Source of the DNA: an uncultured Lachnospiraceae bacterium
Lineage (GTDB): Bacteria > Bacillota > Clostridia > Lachnospirales > Lachnospiraceae
Assembly: GCA_910580015.1 (NCBI GenBank)
Contig: CAJTVT010000029.1
Location: 1 to 34,832, forward strand
DNA: 34,832 bases
Direction of reading: 5' to 3'
This document shows, in pieces, positions 23,637 to 32,089 of the stretch. Below the pieces are notes generated by a model. The model did not search any database. It saw only the letters and a program-made list of their open reading frames with translations, and was not told where the DNA came from. The translations under genes and the position numbers were made by a program. Positions within the stretch are counted from its first letter, which is position 1. Every line of letters starts with the position of its first letter.

Positions 23637-23731
23637 GACTGCCAAGAGCAGCAAGAAGGAAAAGTTGTAATAAAGTGACAGTAGATGGCGTATGGAAATG
23701 CAAAAAAATGACAGAAAGTGGTGTATTGTAA
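23633..23731 (+). CDS. Small coupling ORF between cbiF and cbiG
   Basis: A 32-codon frame starts at ATG 23633 inside the cbiF stop (ATGA) and ends in a TAA that overlaps the cbiG ATG (TAATG at 23729-23733). The predicted peptide is basic at its N-terminus (MRLPRAARRKSCNK) and resembles no known protein. It may act only by handing ribosomes from cbiF to cbiG, which lacks a clear ribosome binding site. Its ends being exact overlaps at both borders is the reason to list it; whether the peptide is stable is unknown. Confidence 0.5.
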   Translation: MRLPRAARRKSCNKVTVDGVWKCKKMTESGVL

Positions 23732-24834
23732 TGGAAATCAGGCAAAAAACACAAGAAACCAAGGCATCTGTCATAAGCTTTACAGAGACTGGAAGTTGTC
23801 TTGCAGAAAAAGTAAAGATAATTTTGGAAGCTTATCAGAATGAAAATCAAAATGGCAAGGTGACCGTAGAGCTTCAGGAGAGCCGTAAGCTTTCTGGTTC
23901 TTTGAAAGAATGGTGTAAAGCGTCCTTTGTACAATGTCAGTTATTGATTTTCGTAGGTGCTGTTGGAATTGCAGTGCGGTTGATTGCAGAGTTTATTCGG
24001 GATAAGTATCAGGATCCGGCAGTGCTTGTGGTGGATGAGCTTGGAAATTATGTGATTCCAATTTTGTCAGGACATGTGGGGGGCGGAAATGCATGGGCAG
24101 CTTTTCTTGCGCATCAATTGGAGGCGGTTCCAGTGATTACCACGGCTACCGATCTTCATGGTAAATTTGCGGTAGATGTGTTTGCGGCAAAAAATGGTCT
24201 CACTATTTCTGAACGCACATTGGCCAAGGAGATCTCAGCTGCAGTGCTTAGGGGAGAGAAGATTCGTTTTTTCTGTGAAAAAACATTTTTAGGAAAGCTG
24301 CCAAAAGATCTGATTCTCTCAGAGGAATGTCCAAAGGATGTAAAAAGACAGGAACCAAAATATAAAATTTATCTTGGGATTCATCATAAGAAAGAAGCAC
24401 ACATCCTGTGCCTACATCCAAAGTCGCTGGTGCTTGGAATTGGTTGCAAGCAGGGAAAGACGCTTAAGGAGATAGAAGATTTTGTAAGTCGCAGGTTTGA
24501 AGAAGAACAGCTTGCATGGGACAGTATCTGCGCAATGGCTTCTGTAGATTTGAAAGAAAAAGAGAACGGCCTTTTGGAGTTCTGTGAAAAATGGAAAATT
24601 CCGTTTTATACATTTTCGGCAGAGCAGCTTGAGGATATTCCAGGAGATTTTGCAGAATCGGAATTTGTGAAGCGAACAGTCGGAGTCGGAAATGTCTGTG
24701 AACGTGCAGCAGTGGGGTATGTTATGCGGTATGGGTCCAGGCAAAAATATCCCTTGTTGGTATTGCCCAAAGTAGCAGGTGATGGGATAACCCTGGCGGT
24801 AGCAGAATTGGATTGGAGTGTGGAATTTGAATAA
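23731..24834 (+). CDS. cbiG: Cobalt-precorrin-5A hydrolase CbiG
   Basis: A 367-residue enzyme that opens the ring-A delta-lactone and releases acetaldehyde, a step unique to the anaerobic pathway. The central GAVGIAVRLIAEFIRDKY, DPAVLVVDELGNYVIPILSG and GHVGGGNAWA segments are typical, and the C-terminal domain has LVLGIGCKQGKT. Start 23731 (MEIRQKTQETKASVISFTE) is chosen because the family begins near this point and the small ORF terminates on it. Starts at 23692 and 23698 are possible but have no better ribosome binding site. Its 3' end overlaps the cbiH start by 8 bp. Confidence 0.93.
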   Translation: MEIRQKTQETKASVISFTETGSCLAEKVKIILEAYQNENQNGKVTVELQESRKLSGSLKEWCKASFVQCQLLIFVGAVGIAVRLIAEFIRDKYQDPAVLVVDELGNYVIPILSGHVGGGNAWAAFLAHQLEAVPVITTATDLHGKFAVDVFAAKNGLTISERTLAKEISAAVLRGEKIRFFCEKTFLGKLPKDLILSEECPKDVKRQEPKYKIYLGIHHKKEAHILCLHPKSLVLGIGCKQGKTLKEIEDFVSRRFEEEQLAWDSICAMASVDLKEKENGLLEFCEKWKIPFYTFSAEQLEDIPGDFAESEFVKRTVGVGNVCERAAVGYVMRYGSRQKYPLLVLPKVAGDGITLAVAELDWSVEFE

Positions 24835-25558
24835 ATTATATGTAGTAGGAATTGGCCCTGGAGCGTATGAGGATATGACTGTCCGTGCAGTAAAGACATT
24901 AGAGGATTGCCAGGTGATTGCGGGGTATACTGTGTATGTGGATTTGGTGCGGAAATATTTTCCAGAAAAAGAATTTCTCACAACCCCGATGCGCCAGGAG
25001 ACAGTACGATGTCGTATGGCTCTTGAGAAGGCTTGCGAGGGAAAAACCGTGGCCATGGTCTGTAGTGGTGATGCAGGAGTGTATGGTATGGCGGGCGTGT
25101 TGCTAGAATTATGTGCAGATTATCCACAGATACAGGTAGAAGTGGTGCCAGGAGTCACAGCAGCAGTCAGCGGAGCCGCTATTTTAGGCGCTCCATTGAT
25201 GCATGATTTTGCAGTCATTAGTCTCAGCGATTTGATGACACCTTGGGAATTAATTGAAAAAAGACTTCGTGCAGCAGCAGCAGCGGATTTTGCCGTTTGT
25301 ATTTACAATCCTTCCAGCAAAAAACGTGCAGATTATCTAAAACGCGCTTGTGAAATTATGTTGGAATATCGAGAGGGAAGCAATCTTTGTGGAATCGTAA
25401 ATCGCATTGGGAGAGAAGGTATGAGCAGCAGTATCTGTACCCTTGAGGAGCTCTGTAGTATGCAAACCGATATGTTTACCACAGTATTTATCGGAAACTC
25501 TGTCACAAAGACAGTGAAAGAAAAACTTGTGACACCCAGAGGATATAAATTTCAATAA
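24827..25558 (+). CDS. cbiH: Precorrin-3B/cobalt-precorrin-3 C17-methyltransferase CbiH
   Basis: A 243-residue enzyme that methylates C17 and contracts the ring. Motifs: KLYVVGIGPGAYEDMT, CSGDAGVYGMAGV, VVPGVTAAVSGAAILG and IYNPSSKKRADYL, all diagnostic of CbiH/CobJ. The TTG at 24827 is preferred because GGAG ends 8 bases upstream; a GTG at 24818 overlaps that site. The start overlaps the cbiG stop. The gene ends in VTPRGYKFQ, and copies of that 3' end recur in the following spacer. Confidence 0.93.
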   Translation: MNKLYVVGIGPGAYEDMTVRAVKTLEDCQVIAGYTVYVDLVRKYFPEKEFLTTPMRQETVRCRMALEKACEGKTVAMVCSGDAGVYGMAGVLLELCADYPQIQVEVVPGVTAAVSGAAILGAPLMHDFAVISLSDLMTPWELIEKRLRAAAAADFAVCIYNPSSKKRADYLKRACEIMLEYREGSNLCGIVNRIGREGMSSSICTLEELCSMQTDMFTTVFIGNSVTKTVKEKLVTPRGYKFQ

Positions 25559-25760
25559 GAAAGAAAAGTCTATATTACCAATAAATATGAACTTTGTAAA
25601 AATGTAACCCTCAGAAAATATAAGTTCCATAAGAAAGAAAAGTTTATGCCATCCAGAACATAAAATGAGTAAAAAGAAAAGTCTATATTACCAATAAATA
25701 TGAACTTTGTAAAAAATGTAACACCCAGAGGATATAAGCTCAGTAAGAAATAAAAAATCA
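25530..25760 (+). repeat. 113-bp duplication with copies of the cbiH 3' end
   Basis: The stretch AAGAAAAGTCTATATTACCA and onward (about 41 nt) is repeated almost exactly at 25561 and 25674, 113 bp apart. Degenerate copies of the cbiH tail (ACACCCAGAGGATATAA…AGTAAGAAA) begin at about 25530, 25603, 25647 and 25717. No long frame crosses it. A ribosome binding site and the GTG of the next gene follow. Confidence 0.8.
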
Positions 25761-25799
25761 TCTGCTTGTCAAGAAGAACAGCAGAAATGGAGGAGACAA

Positions 25800-27791
25800 G
25801 TGCAAGAAGTGTTGGTGTTTGCAGGGACAAGTGAGGGTAGAAACCTTGCCAGACAGCTTGCCCAGAACGAGATTCCTGTGACAGTTTGTGTCGCTACAGA
25901 ATATGGAAGAGAGGTTTTGGAAGAAGAGACAGATTCTCGGATTCAGGTAAGAATGGGGCGGCTTACCAAGACGCAGATGGAAGAATTATTGTTAAGCAAA
26001 TCCTGGTGGGCAGTGGTGGACGCCACACACCCCTTTGCAGTTGAAGTATCTAAAAATATTGCCCAGGCATGTGAGAAACAAGAGAAAAAATATCTACGTC
26101 TTTTGAGAGAAGATGATTCTTTTGGAAGAACCAGCAAATACAGAGAGGGAACCGTCGTATATGTGGAATCTGTCCTAGAGGCTGTCAAATATTTGAATCA
26201 GAGTCAGGGAAACATACTTTTGACCACCGGAAGCAAGGATTTACCTTTGTATGTTCAAGGAATTCAGGATATTTCCAGACTGTATGTGCGGATTCTGCCC
26301 AATGGTCCAGAAGTGGAAAATTGCCATAATTTGGGACTGAAGGGGAGGCAGATCATTTGTATGCAAGGTCCATTTAGCACTGCACTAAACGTTGCTTTGC
26401 TTGAGGAATTTCAGGTGTCAGTTCTAGTGACCAAGGAGACTGCCAGTGCAGGAGGGTTCCCACAGAAGCTAGAGGCAGCAGCGCAGACAGGAGTTCAGAC
26501 AATTGTGATACGTCGTCCCAAGGAAGAAGGAGTTTCTCTGGAAGAAATTTTGGGGTATTTTGGGGTGAAGAAAGAAAAGTCCATAGGCCAGCGTAAGATC
26601 ACACTTGCAGGGATCGGTATGGGAGCTCTTTCTAGTATGACAAGAGAGGTGTATGAGGAGTGCCAAAAAGCCGATCTGATTTTTGGGGCAGCTCGAATGC
26701 TGGATACCATCAAAGAATTGGCAAAACCTATGCAAAATTTGTATCAGAGCCAAGAAATTCTAGATTATGTCGAGACACATCCACAATATCAGAATATTGT
26801 CGTACTGTTGTCTGGTGATGTGGGATTTTACAGCGGTGCAAAAAAATTGCAAGAGACATTGGAGGGAGTATACAGTCTGCGTATTCTATGTGGAGTTCCA
26901 TCTGTGGTATACTTTGCTTCACGGTTGAAGATGGCTTGGGAGGATCTACCACTGTTAAGTCTTCATGGCAGAAAACAGAATGTGATTGGGGTGCTGGACC
27001 ACTATGGAAAAGCATTTGTTCTCACCGATGGGGCCCAAGGGATCCGAAATCTCAGCCAGGAGCTTTTGGAGTATGGATTTTCACAGGCAAGTATGTATGT
27101 GGGATATCAGCTCAGTTATCCTCAGGAAGAGATTATACAAGGCAAGCCAAAAGATTTTTTGGAGTATGACAGGCAGGGGCCTTCATCTGTTATCCTGCTG
27201 AAAGGACAGCGCCAGGAAAGGATTGTTACACATGGAATTCCGGATCGGGAATTTATTCGGGGCAAGACGCCGATGACCAAGGAGGAGGTGCGTTGTATCT
27301 CCCTTTCCAAATTGGAACTGTCCGCCAATGCTGTGATCTATGATATTGGAGCTGGGACAGGAAGCATTGCCGTGGAATGTGCCAGGCAGTCCATAACAGG
27401 TAGCGTCTATGCCATAGAACAAAATGAACAGGCGTTGGAGTTGTTAAAAGAGAATCAAAGGAAGCATCGTGCTTGGAATCTTGAGATTGTAGCGGGTCAG
27501 GCCCCAGAGGCGTTGGAAGGGCTTCCCGTTCCTACACACGCTTTTATCGGAGGAAGTGGTGGCAGACTTTTGGAGATTGTGGAAGTTTTATGGAGAAAAA
27601 ACCCCAGTGTCAGACTTGTGATAAATGTGATTTCTTTGGAGACGCTGCGGGAAGTGATGGAACTGATGGATGATGAGATATTTTCCCATAAGGATATTGT
27701 GCAAATATCAGTGGCAAAGGCAAGAGAACTGGGACGGCATCCACTTATGATGGGGCAGAATCCAGTGTACGTGATTACTTTGCAGAAATGA
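25800..27791 (+). CDS. CbiJ-CbiE-CbiT three-domain cobalamin biosynthesis protein
   Basis: A 663-residue fusion. Residues about 1-255 are CbiJ (cobalt-precorrin-6A reductase: LVFAGTSEGRNLARQL, VVDATHPFAVEVSKN, VTKETASAGGFPQKLEAA). About 265-465 is CbiE (C5-methyltransferase half: ITLAGIGMGALSSMT, LLSGDVGFYSGAKKL). About 475-663 is CbiT (decarboxylating C15-methyltransferase half: GIPDREFIRGKTPMTKEEVR, then the SAM site YDIGAGTGSIAVE near residue 514). CbiE-CbiT fusions (CobL) are common, but adding the reductase in front makes three consecutive late steps one polypeptide. The GTG start is preceded by GGAGGAG. Last corrin gene of the operon. Confidence 0.92.
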   Translation: MQEVLVFAGTSEGRNLARQLAQNEIPVTVCVATEYGREVLEEETDSRIQVRMGRLTKTQMEELLLSKSWWAVVDATHPFAVEVSKNIAQACEKQEKKYLRLLREDDSFGRTSKYREGTVVYVESVLEAVKYLNQSQGNILLTTGSKDLPLYVQGIQDISRLYVRILPNGPEVENCHNLGLKGRQIICMQGPFSTALNVALLEEFQVSVLVTKETASAGGFPQKLEAAAQTGVQTIVIRRPKEEGVSLEEILGYFGVKKEKSIGQRKITLAGIGMGALSSMTREVYEECQKADLIFGAARMLDTIKELAKPMQNLYQSQEILDYVETHPQYQNIVVLLSGDVGFYSGAKKLQETLEGVYSLRILCGVPSVVYFASRLKMAWEDLPLLSLHGRKQNVIGVLDHYGKAFVLTDGAQGIRNLSQELLEYGFSQASMYVGYQLSYPQEEIIQGKPKDFLEYDRQGPSSVILLKGQRQERIVTHGIPDREFIRGKTPMTKEEVRCISLSKLELSANAVIYDIGAGTGSIAVECARQSITGSVYAIEQNEQALELLKENQRKHRAWNLEIVAGQAPEALEGLPVPTHAFIGGSGGRLLEIVEVLWRKNPSVRLVINVISLETLREVMELMDDEIFSHKDIVQISVAKARELGRHPLMMGQNPVYVITLQK

Positions 27792-27798
27792 GGAAGTT

Positions 27799-28470
27799 AT
27801 GGTAAATAAAATAGATGGACAAAAATATTATGAATATGCTAAGGTGAACCGTCAGAAACGAGAGTCAACAGAATCTTCAGAATTTCATTTAAACCAGGAA
27901 CAGCAGGGCGTGGTTTATGAGAAAAGTCAGGAAAAAAAGAAGGCTTCCGAAACAGCAGGAAAAGAAGAGAGAGAAGACTCTGCAAAAACATCTCGTAAAT
28001 CAGGTGTAAAACTTGAGATTTCCCAGCAAGGACAGCAGAGATTTGCAGGGGTACAACAGCGGACAGCTTTCGTAGAGCAGGTTCGGGAATTAGCTAAGAA
28101 AGCGGTTACATTCCTAAAAGCTTTGTGGGATAAGATCTGGAATGAAGCTCCAAAGGAAAAAGAGATAGAATTTCCGATCGTTTTAGCGGAGCATATTGAA
28201 GAGGCTCAGGAAAAACAGCCAGAAATTCATCCTTTAGAAGCGCGAGATAGTCTTGCCTGGTCAATTTATAGCCAGGAAGAGATACGAGCAATTTTCCGAA
28301 GAGGTGATCCCAAAGAAATTCAAGATTTTCTATCCGAACACGGAGAACGCCGTCTTGCCAAGAACTCAGATCTCTTGACGCAGTATGATAAACGAGGAAC
28401 GATTGTGGGAATTGATCGTTCTGACAAAGAATTGATTCTACATGGGAATAAAAATGAAATCGGCCTTTAA
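27799..28470 (+). CDS. Hypothetical protein, charged and partly disordered
   Basis: A 223-residue protein of unknown function. The first 75 residues are lysine-, glutamate- and serine-rich and look disordered (KKASETAGKEEREDSAKTSR). A helix follows at about 90-112 (VEQVRELAKKAVTFLKALWDK), and the C-terminal third has a conserved-looking block, SIYSQEEIRAIFRRGDPKE, IQDFLSEHGERRLAKNSDL, LTQYDKRGTIVG. No signal peptide or membrane helix is present. GAGGAAG precedes the ATG, 7 bp after the cobalamin operon, so it may be co-transcribed, but nothing links it to cobalamin. I do not recognise a family. Confidence 0.7.
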   Translation: MVNKIDGQKYYEYAKVNRQKRESTESSEFHLNQEQQGVVYEKSQEKKKASETAGKEEREDSAKTSRKSGVKLEISQQGQQRFAGVQQRTAFVEQVRELAKKAVTFLKALWDKIWNEAPKEKEIEFPIVLAEHIEEAQEKQPEIHPLEARDSLAWSIYSQEEIRAIFRRGDPKEIQDFLSEHGERRLAKNSDLLTQYDKRGTIVGIDRSDKELILHGNKNEIGL

Positions 28471-28524
28471 TTTGCTGTCATCAGCCAGATAACTTTTCGC
28501 TTTTGGACTGGATGTGGAAAAATA

Positions 28525-28553
28525 TGGACATACGTCGAAAAATACGATATAAT
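28525..28553 (+). promoter_or_regulatory. Promoter of the glycan modification genes
   Basis: TGGACA (28525-28530), a 17-bp spacer and perfect TATAAT (28548-28553), 88 bp before the membrane glycosyltransferase start. Confidence 0.8.
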
Positions 28554-28641
28554 CTTGCATAACAAAGTCTGTGTATAAAATACGATTATTAGAAGTATTC
28601 TAAATATAGATATTTGTTAATTCTGTGAAGGAGTGAAAAGT

Positions 28642-30138
28642 ATGTCGAACATCAGAGAAATAGCAAGAGAAAAAGCGGCATTCTGTAGAGAATCCATATT
28701 GAAATATCAGTGTATGAAAAAACCATGTCTGATTATGTTTGCAGTTTATATGGTGGGAATGTTTGCTATACTGAAGTCAGATTTCAATTATCGGGATGAT
28801 CTGAGAAGGATTATGTCTGGAAAGCAAGGATGGGGTTCTAGTTATGGCAGGTATCTATCAGATTTTTTATCTAATTTCATCCATATAGACAGCTATATGA
28901 TGGATGTATCTCCACTGCCACAGATGATTGCGGGAGCAATGCTGGCGGTGTCTGCAATAATTCTATGGTATCTGATTTCTGATAAAAAGAAATTTTCTGT
29001 TTGGGATATAGCAGCTTTACTTCCTTTGGGGTTGTCACCTTATTTCTTAGCATGTCTCTCCTATAAATTTGATGCACCGTATATGGCCTTGTCTATTTTG
29101 GGGTCTGTAATGCCGCTCTTATTTGCAAAAAAAGGACATCTTGTATATGGTGCAACGGCTTTTATGGGAAGTCTTGTTATGTGTATGACTTATCAAGCCG
29201 CCTCAGGGGTTTTTCCTATAATAGTGATTTTGATATGTGTAAAGAGATGGAACGAAAAAGAGGAATTAAAACAGATCTTTAAATTTATCGGGACGTCTGT
29301 TGCAGGATATTTGGCAGGATTATTGGTGTACAAGTTGTTTTTGATGCCAACTAGAAAAACTTATGTTTCAAATGAACTTCCATCTATCAATCAGATAATT
29401 CCCACGACTATTTCAAATCTTCAGAAGTATTTTGGGCATATTGCAGAAGACTTTAAATTAGAATGGCTGATTCTTATATTCTTTTTGTGCATCGGGTTTG
29501 TGTTTGTCATGGTGCGTGATTCCAAACAAAAAAAGCCAATTGCATTTCTGATATCTTGTGTGGCTCTTGGTCTAATGCTGGTTTTGGCTTTTGGAATTTA
29601 TCCAGTATTGGAGGATCCTCTCTATCATCCAAGAGCAATGTATGGGTTCGGCGTACTGCTTGCCAGTCTTGGAATTTCTGTTTCTGTGGCTAGAAAAGGT
29701 TATCCAGCAAAAATGGTATGTCTGGTCTTGTCCTGGTGTTTCTTTGTGTTTTCTTTCACATACGGAAATGCATTGACAATTCAGGGTGATTATATAGAAT
29801 TTCGATCTAGGGAAATTTTGGACGACTTGAAAGATTTGGATATTATGATGTCCAAACAGCAGGTAATCATTCAGGTGGATGGTTCGATTGGGAATGCACC
29901 AGCTATCAGACGTATGCCAGATGATTATAAGATCCTGAAGCGGTTGATACCCACCGTGTATAAGGATGGAAACTGGGGATTGAACATGTTCCGTTATTAT
30001 GGATTGAATATGAAAAAAGCAGATTGGAATCGTCCAGCGACAGAAGATTTTAAGAATTATAATCTTCCAGTGCTGAAAGAAACAATGTTCCATAAAATTA
30101 GCGGCAATGAAAAGTATGTGTTGATTGAAATGAAATGA
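28642..30138 (+). CDS. GtrII-like membrane glucosyltransferase
   Basis: A 498-residue polytopic protein with about ten hydrophobic helices and a short extracytoplasmic segment after the first (FNYRDDLRRIMSGKQGWGSS) that carries the paired acidic residues of GT-C enzymes (D-D in YRDD). A C-terminal soluble tail of about 110 residues follows. It resembles GtrII/Glucos_trans_II proteins, which transfer glucose from a polyprenyl-phosphate donor to surface polysaccharide. The ATG at 28642 has AAGGAG 8 bases upstream; a GTG three codons earlier falls too near it. It leads into the GtrB-like gene 16 bp later, the enzyme expected to make its lipid-linked donor. No GtrA-like flippase is present. Confidence 0.72.
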   Translation: MSNIREIAREKAAFCRESILKYQCMKKPCLIMFAVYMVGMFAILKSDFNYRDDLRRIMSGKQGWGSSYGRYLSDFLSNFIHIDSYMMDVSPLPQMIAGAMLAVSAIILWYLISDKKKFSVWDIAALLPLGLSPYFLACLSYKFDAPYMALSILGSVMPLLFAKKGHLVYGATAFMGSLVMCMTYQAASGVFPIIVILICVKRWNEKEELKQIFKFIGTSVAGYLAGLLVYKLFLMPTRKTYVSNELPSINQIIPTTISNLQKYFGHIAEDFKLEWLILIFFLCIGFVFVMVRDSKQKKPIAFLISCVALGLMLVLAFGIYPVLEDPLYHPRAMYGFGVLLASLGISVSVARKGYPAKMVCLVLSWCFFVFSFTYGNALTIQGDYIEFRSREILDDLKDLDIMMSKQQVIIQVDGSIGNAPAIRRMPDDYKILKRLIPTVYKDGNWGLNMFRYYGLNMKKADWNRPATEDFKNYNLPVLKETMFHKISGNEKYVLIEMK

Positions 30139-30154
30139 TTGGGAGGCAAGACAA

Positions 30155-31096
30155 ATGATAACCTTGATTGTACCCTGTTACAACGAGCAGGAATCACTGC
30201 CAATTTTTTACAAAGAGGTAACTGCTGTTGTACAGAAAATAAAGTCTGATTACGAGCTACTTTTTATTAACGATGGTTCCAGAGATGATACTCTCACAAT
30301 CCTGCGGAGCCTTGCAAAGAAGGATTCTCACGTGACATATCTGTCTTTTTCAAGGAATTTTGGCAAAGAAGCTGCCATGTATGCAGGCTTTTGTAATGCT
30401 CGTGGGGAATATGTTGCAGTTATGGATGCAGATATGCAAGATCCTCCATCTCTGTTGCCGAAAATGTTGGAGATATTAGAGAGTGGGGAATACGACAGTG
30501 TGGCGACCAGGCGTGCCGACCGTAAAGGAGAGCCTCCGATTAGAAGTTGGTTTGCAAGGAAATTTTATCATATTATCAATAAGATTTCTGATGCAGATAT
30601 TGTGGATGGAGCCAGAGATTTCAGACTGATGAAACGTGAAATGGTGGATGCTATTGTGTCGATGAGCGAGTATAATCGTTTTTCCAAAGGTATTTTTGGG
30701 TGGATCGGATTTCGGACATATTGGCTGCCATATGAGAATGTGGAACGTGTTGCTGGGGAGACAAAATGGAATTTTTGGAAACTCTTTAAATATGCAATTG
30801 ACGGAATCATCAATTTTTCCCAGGCACCATTGAGTATTGCGTCCTGGTTTGGAATTTTTATGACCTTTTGTTCGTTTTTGCTGTTATTTGGGATTGTCAT
30901 TCGTAAGGCGATGTTTGGGGATCCAGTTGCAGGATGGGCGTCCACAGTCTGTGTCATTATTTTTATTGGAGGTATTCAGTTATTTTGCCTGGGCATTATG
31001 GGACAATATATTGCAAAGACTTATTTAGAGACAAAACATCGTCCTCACTTTATTATATCAGAGACAAATGGCGAAGATGTGAAAAAGGTGAAATGA
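30155..31096 (+). CDS. GtrB-like polyprenyl-phosphate glycosyltransferase (GT2)
   Basis: A 313-residue GT2 enzyme. The GT-A domain has TLIVPCYNEQESLP, FINDGSRDDT, SFSRNFGKEAAMYAG and MDADMQDPPSL (the metal-binding D-x-D equivalent). Two C-terminal membrane helices follow at about 225-255 and 265-290, as in GtrB and bacterial dolichol-phosphate mannose synthases. It moves a sugar from an NDP-sugar to undecaprenyl phosphate on the inner face. GGGAGG precedes the ATG, 16 bp from the membrane transferase, so the two form a donor and acceptor pair. The sugar is probably glucose but cannot be fixed. An ACCAAAAT/ATTTTGGT inverted repeat (31133-31173) lies in the spacer after it. Confidence 0.88.
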   Translation: MITLIVPCYNEQESLPIFYKEVTAVVQKIKSDYELLFINDGSRDDTLTILRSLAKKDSHVTYLSFSRNFGKEAAMYAGFCNARGEYVAVMDADMQDPPSLLPKMLEILESGEYDSVATRRADRKGEPPIRSWFARKFYHIINKISDADIVDGARDFRLMKREMVDAIVSMSEYNRFSKGIFGWIGFRTYWLPYENVERVAGETKWNFWKLFKYAIDGIINFSQAPLSIASWFGIFMTFCSFLLLFGIVIRKAMFGDPVAGWASTVCVIIFIGGIQLFCLGIMGQYIAKTYLETKHRPHFIISETNGEDVKKVK

Positions 31097-31237
31097 AAAA
31101 GATTGAAATGAAAAAACGTGGAATGTCGGAGAACCAAAATTTGTAAAACCTCAAAATTGTATCACATTTTGGTCGTATGATAGAGAATGGGAATGGAATG
31201 TCAGCACGTCAAAAAATATGAAAAGAGGAGTTATAGA

Positions 31238-32023
31238 ATGATGTGGAACGAAGAACTTGAAGTTGCAAAGAAAGCAGCCAGGGAGGCAGGAACAGCTATT
31301 ATGGAGGTATATAATGGCAAAATTCCTGCTCAGATCGAGTATAAAAGTGACAACTCCCCTTTGACAGCGGCAGATAAGGCGGCAAATCGAATTATTGTTG
31401 ATGCACTGAGCCGCAGTTTCCCGCACTATGCAATTTTGTCAGAGGAAGAGAAGGATCATAGAGAAAGGCTTACCAATGAGTATTGCTTTGTGGTAGATCC
31501 ATTGGATGGAACCAAAGAATTTGTAAAAAGAAACGGTCAGTTTACAGTGAATATTGCACTGGCGTATAAGCAGGAATCCGTAATGGGAGTGATCTTTGTA
31601 CCAGTTACAGGAGAACTATACTATGCAGCAAGGGGAATGGGAGCTTATGCAGAGAAGACGGAAGGTGCAGTTCAAAAATTATCTGTTTCGGATCATACAG
31701 ATCACTCTGCCCTTAGAGTTGTGATGAGTAATTCTCATGGTTGTGCACAGATGGATGAATTGATACAAAAATATCAGCTTACAAATTTTGTGAAAATTGG
31801 AAGTTCCCTTAAGGGCTGTATGGTGGCCAGTGGGGAGGCAGATGTTTATTACCGATTTAATCCTACTATGGAATGGGACACAGCAGCAATGCAGTGTATT
31901 GCTGAAGAGGCAGGCGCTATTTTTCGACAGATGGATGGTACCCCCATGTTGTATAACAGGGAAGACAGCCGCAATTCCAAAGGATTTTATATTATCAATC
32001 GGATAGAGAATCTCTTGGTTTGA
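31238..32023 (+). CDS. cysQ: CysQ-type 3'(2'),5'-bisphosphate nucleotidase
   Basis: A 261-residue inositol-monophosphatase-fold enzyme. It has the metal-site motifs SEE (about 69-70), DPLDGTKEF (D87, D90) and the C-terminal WDTAAMQ, which together define CysQ. It hydrolyses 3'-phosphoadenosine 5'-phosphate to AMP and phosphate, relieving PAP toxicity after sulfate transfer. The start at 31238 follows GAGGAG; an upstream frame start has no ribosome binding site. The next gene is a PAPS-dependent sulfotransferase that would produce exactly this by-product, so the context matches the known role. Lithium-sensitive family; other substrates are possible. Confidence 0.9.
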   Translation: MMWNEELEVAKKAAREAGTAIMEVYNGKIPAQIEYKSDNSPLTAADKAANRIIVDALSRSFPHYAILSEEEKDHRERLTNEYCFVVDPLDGTKEFVKRNGQFTVNIALAYKQESVMGVIFVPVTGELYYAARGMGAYAEKTEGAVQKLSVSDHTDHSALRVVMSNSHGCAQMDELIQKYQLTNFVKIGSSLKGCMVASGEADVYYRFNPTMEWDTAAMQCIAEEAGAIFRQMDGTPMLYNREDSRNSKGFYIINRIENLLV

Positions 32024-32089
32024 CAAATTGTATCGGGTGGTCAGCGATGTTTATCAGAAAGAGGATACAGAGTTTTGGAAGGAGACGGA

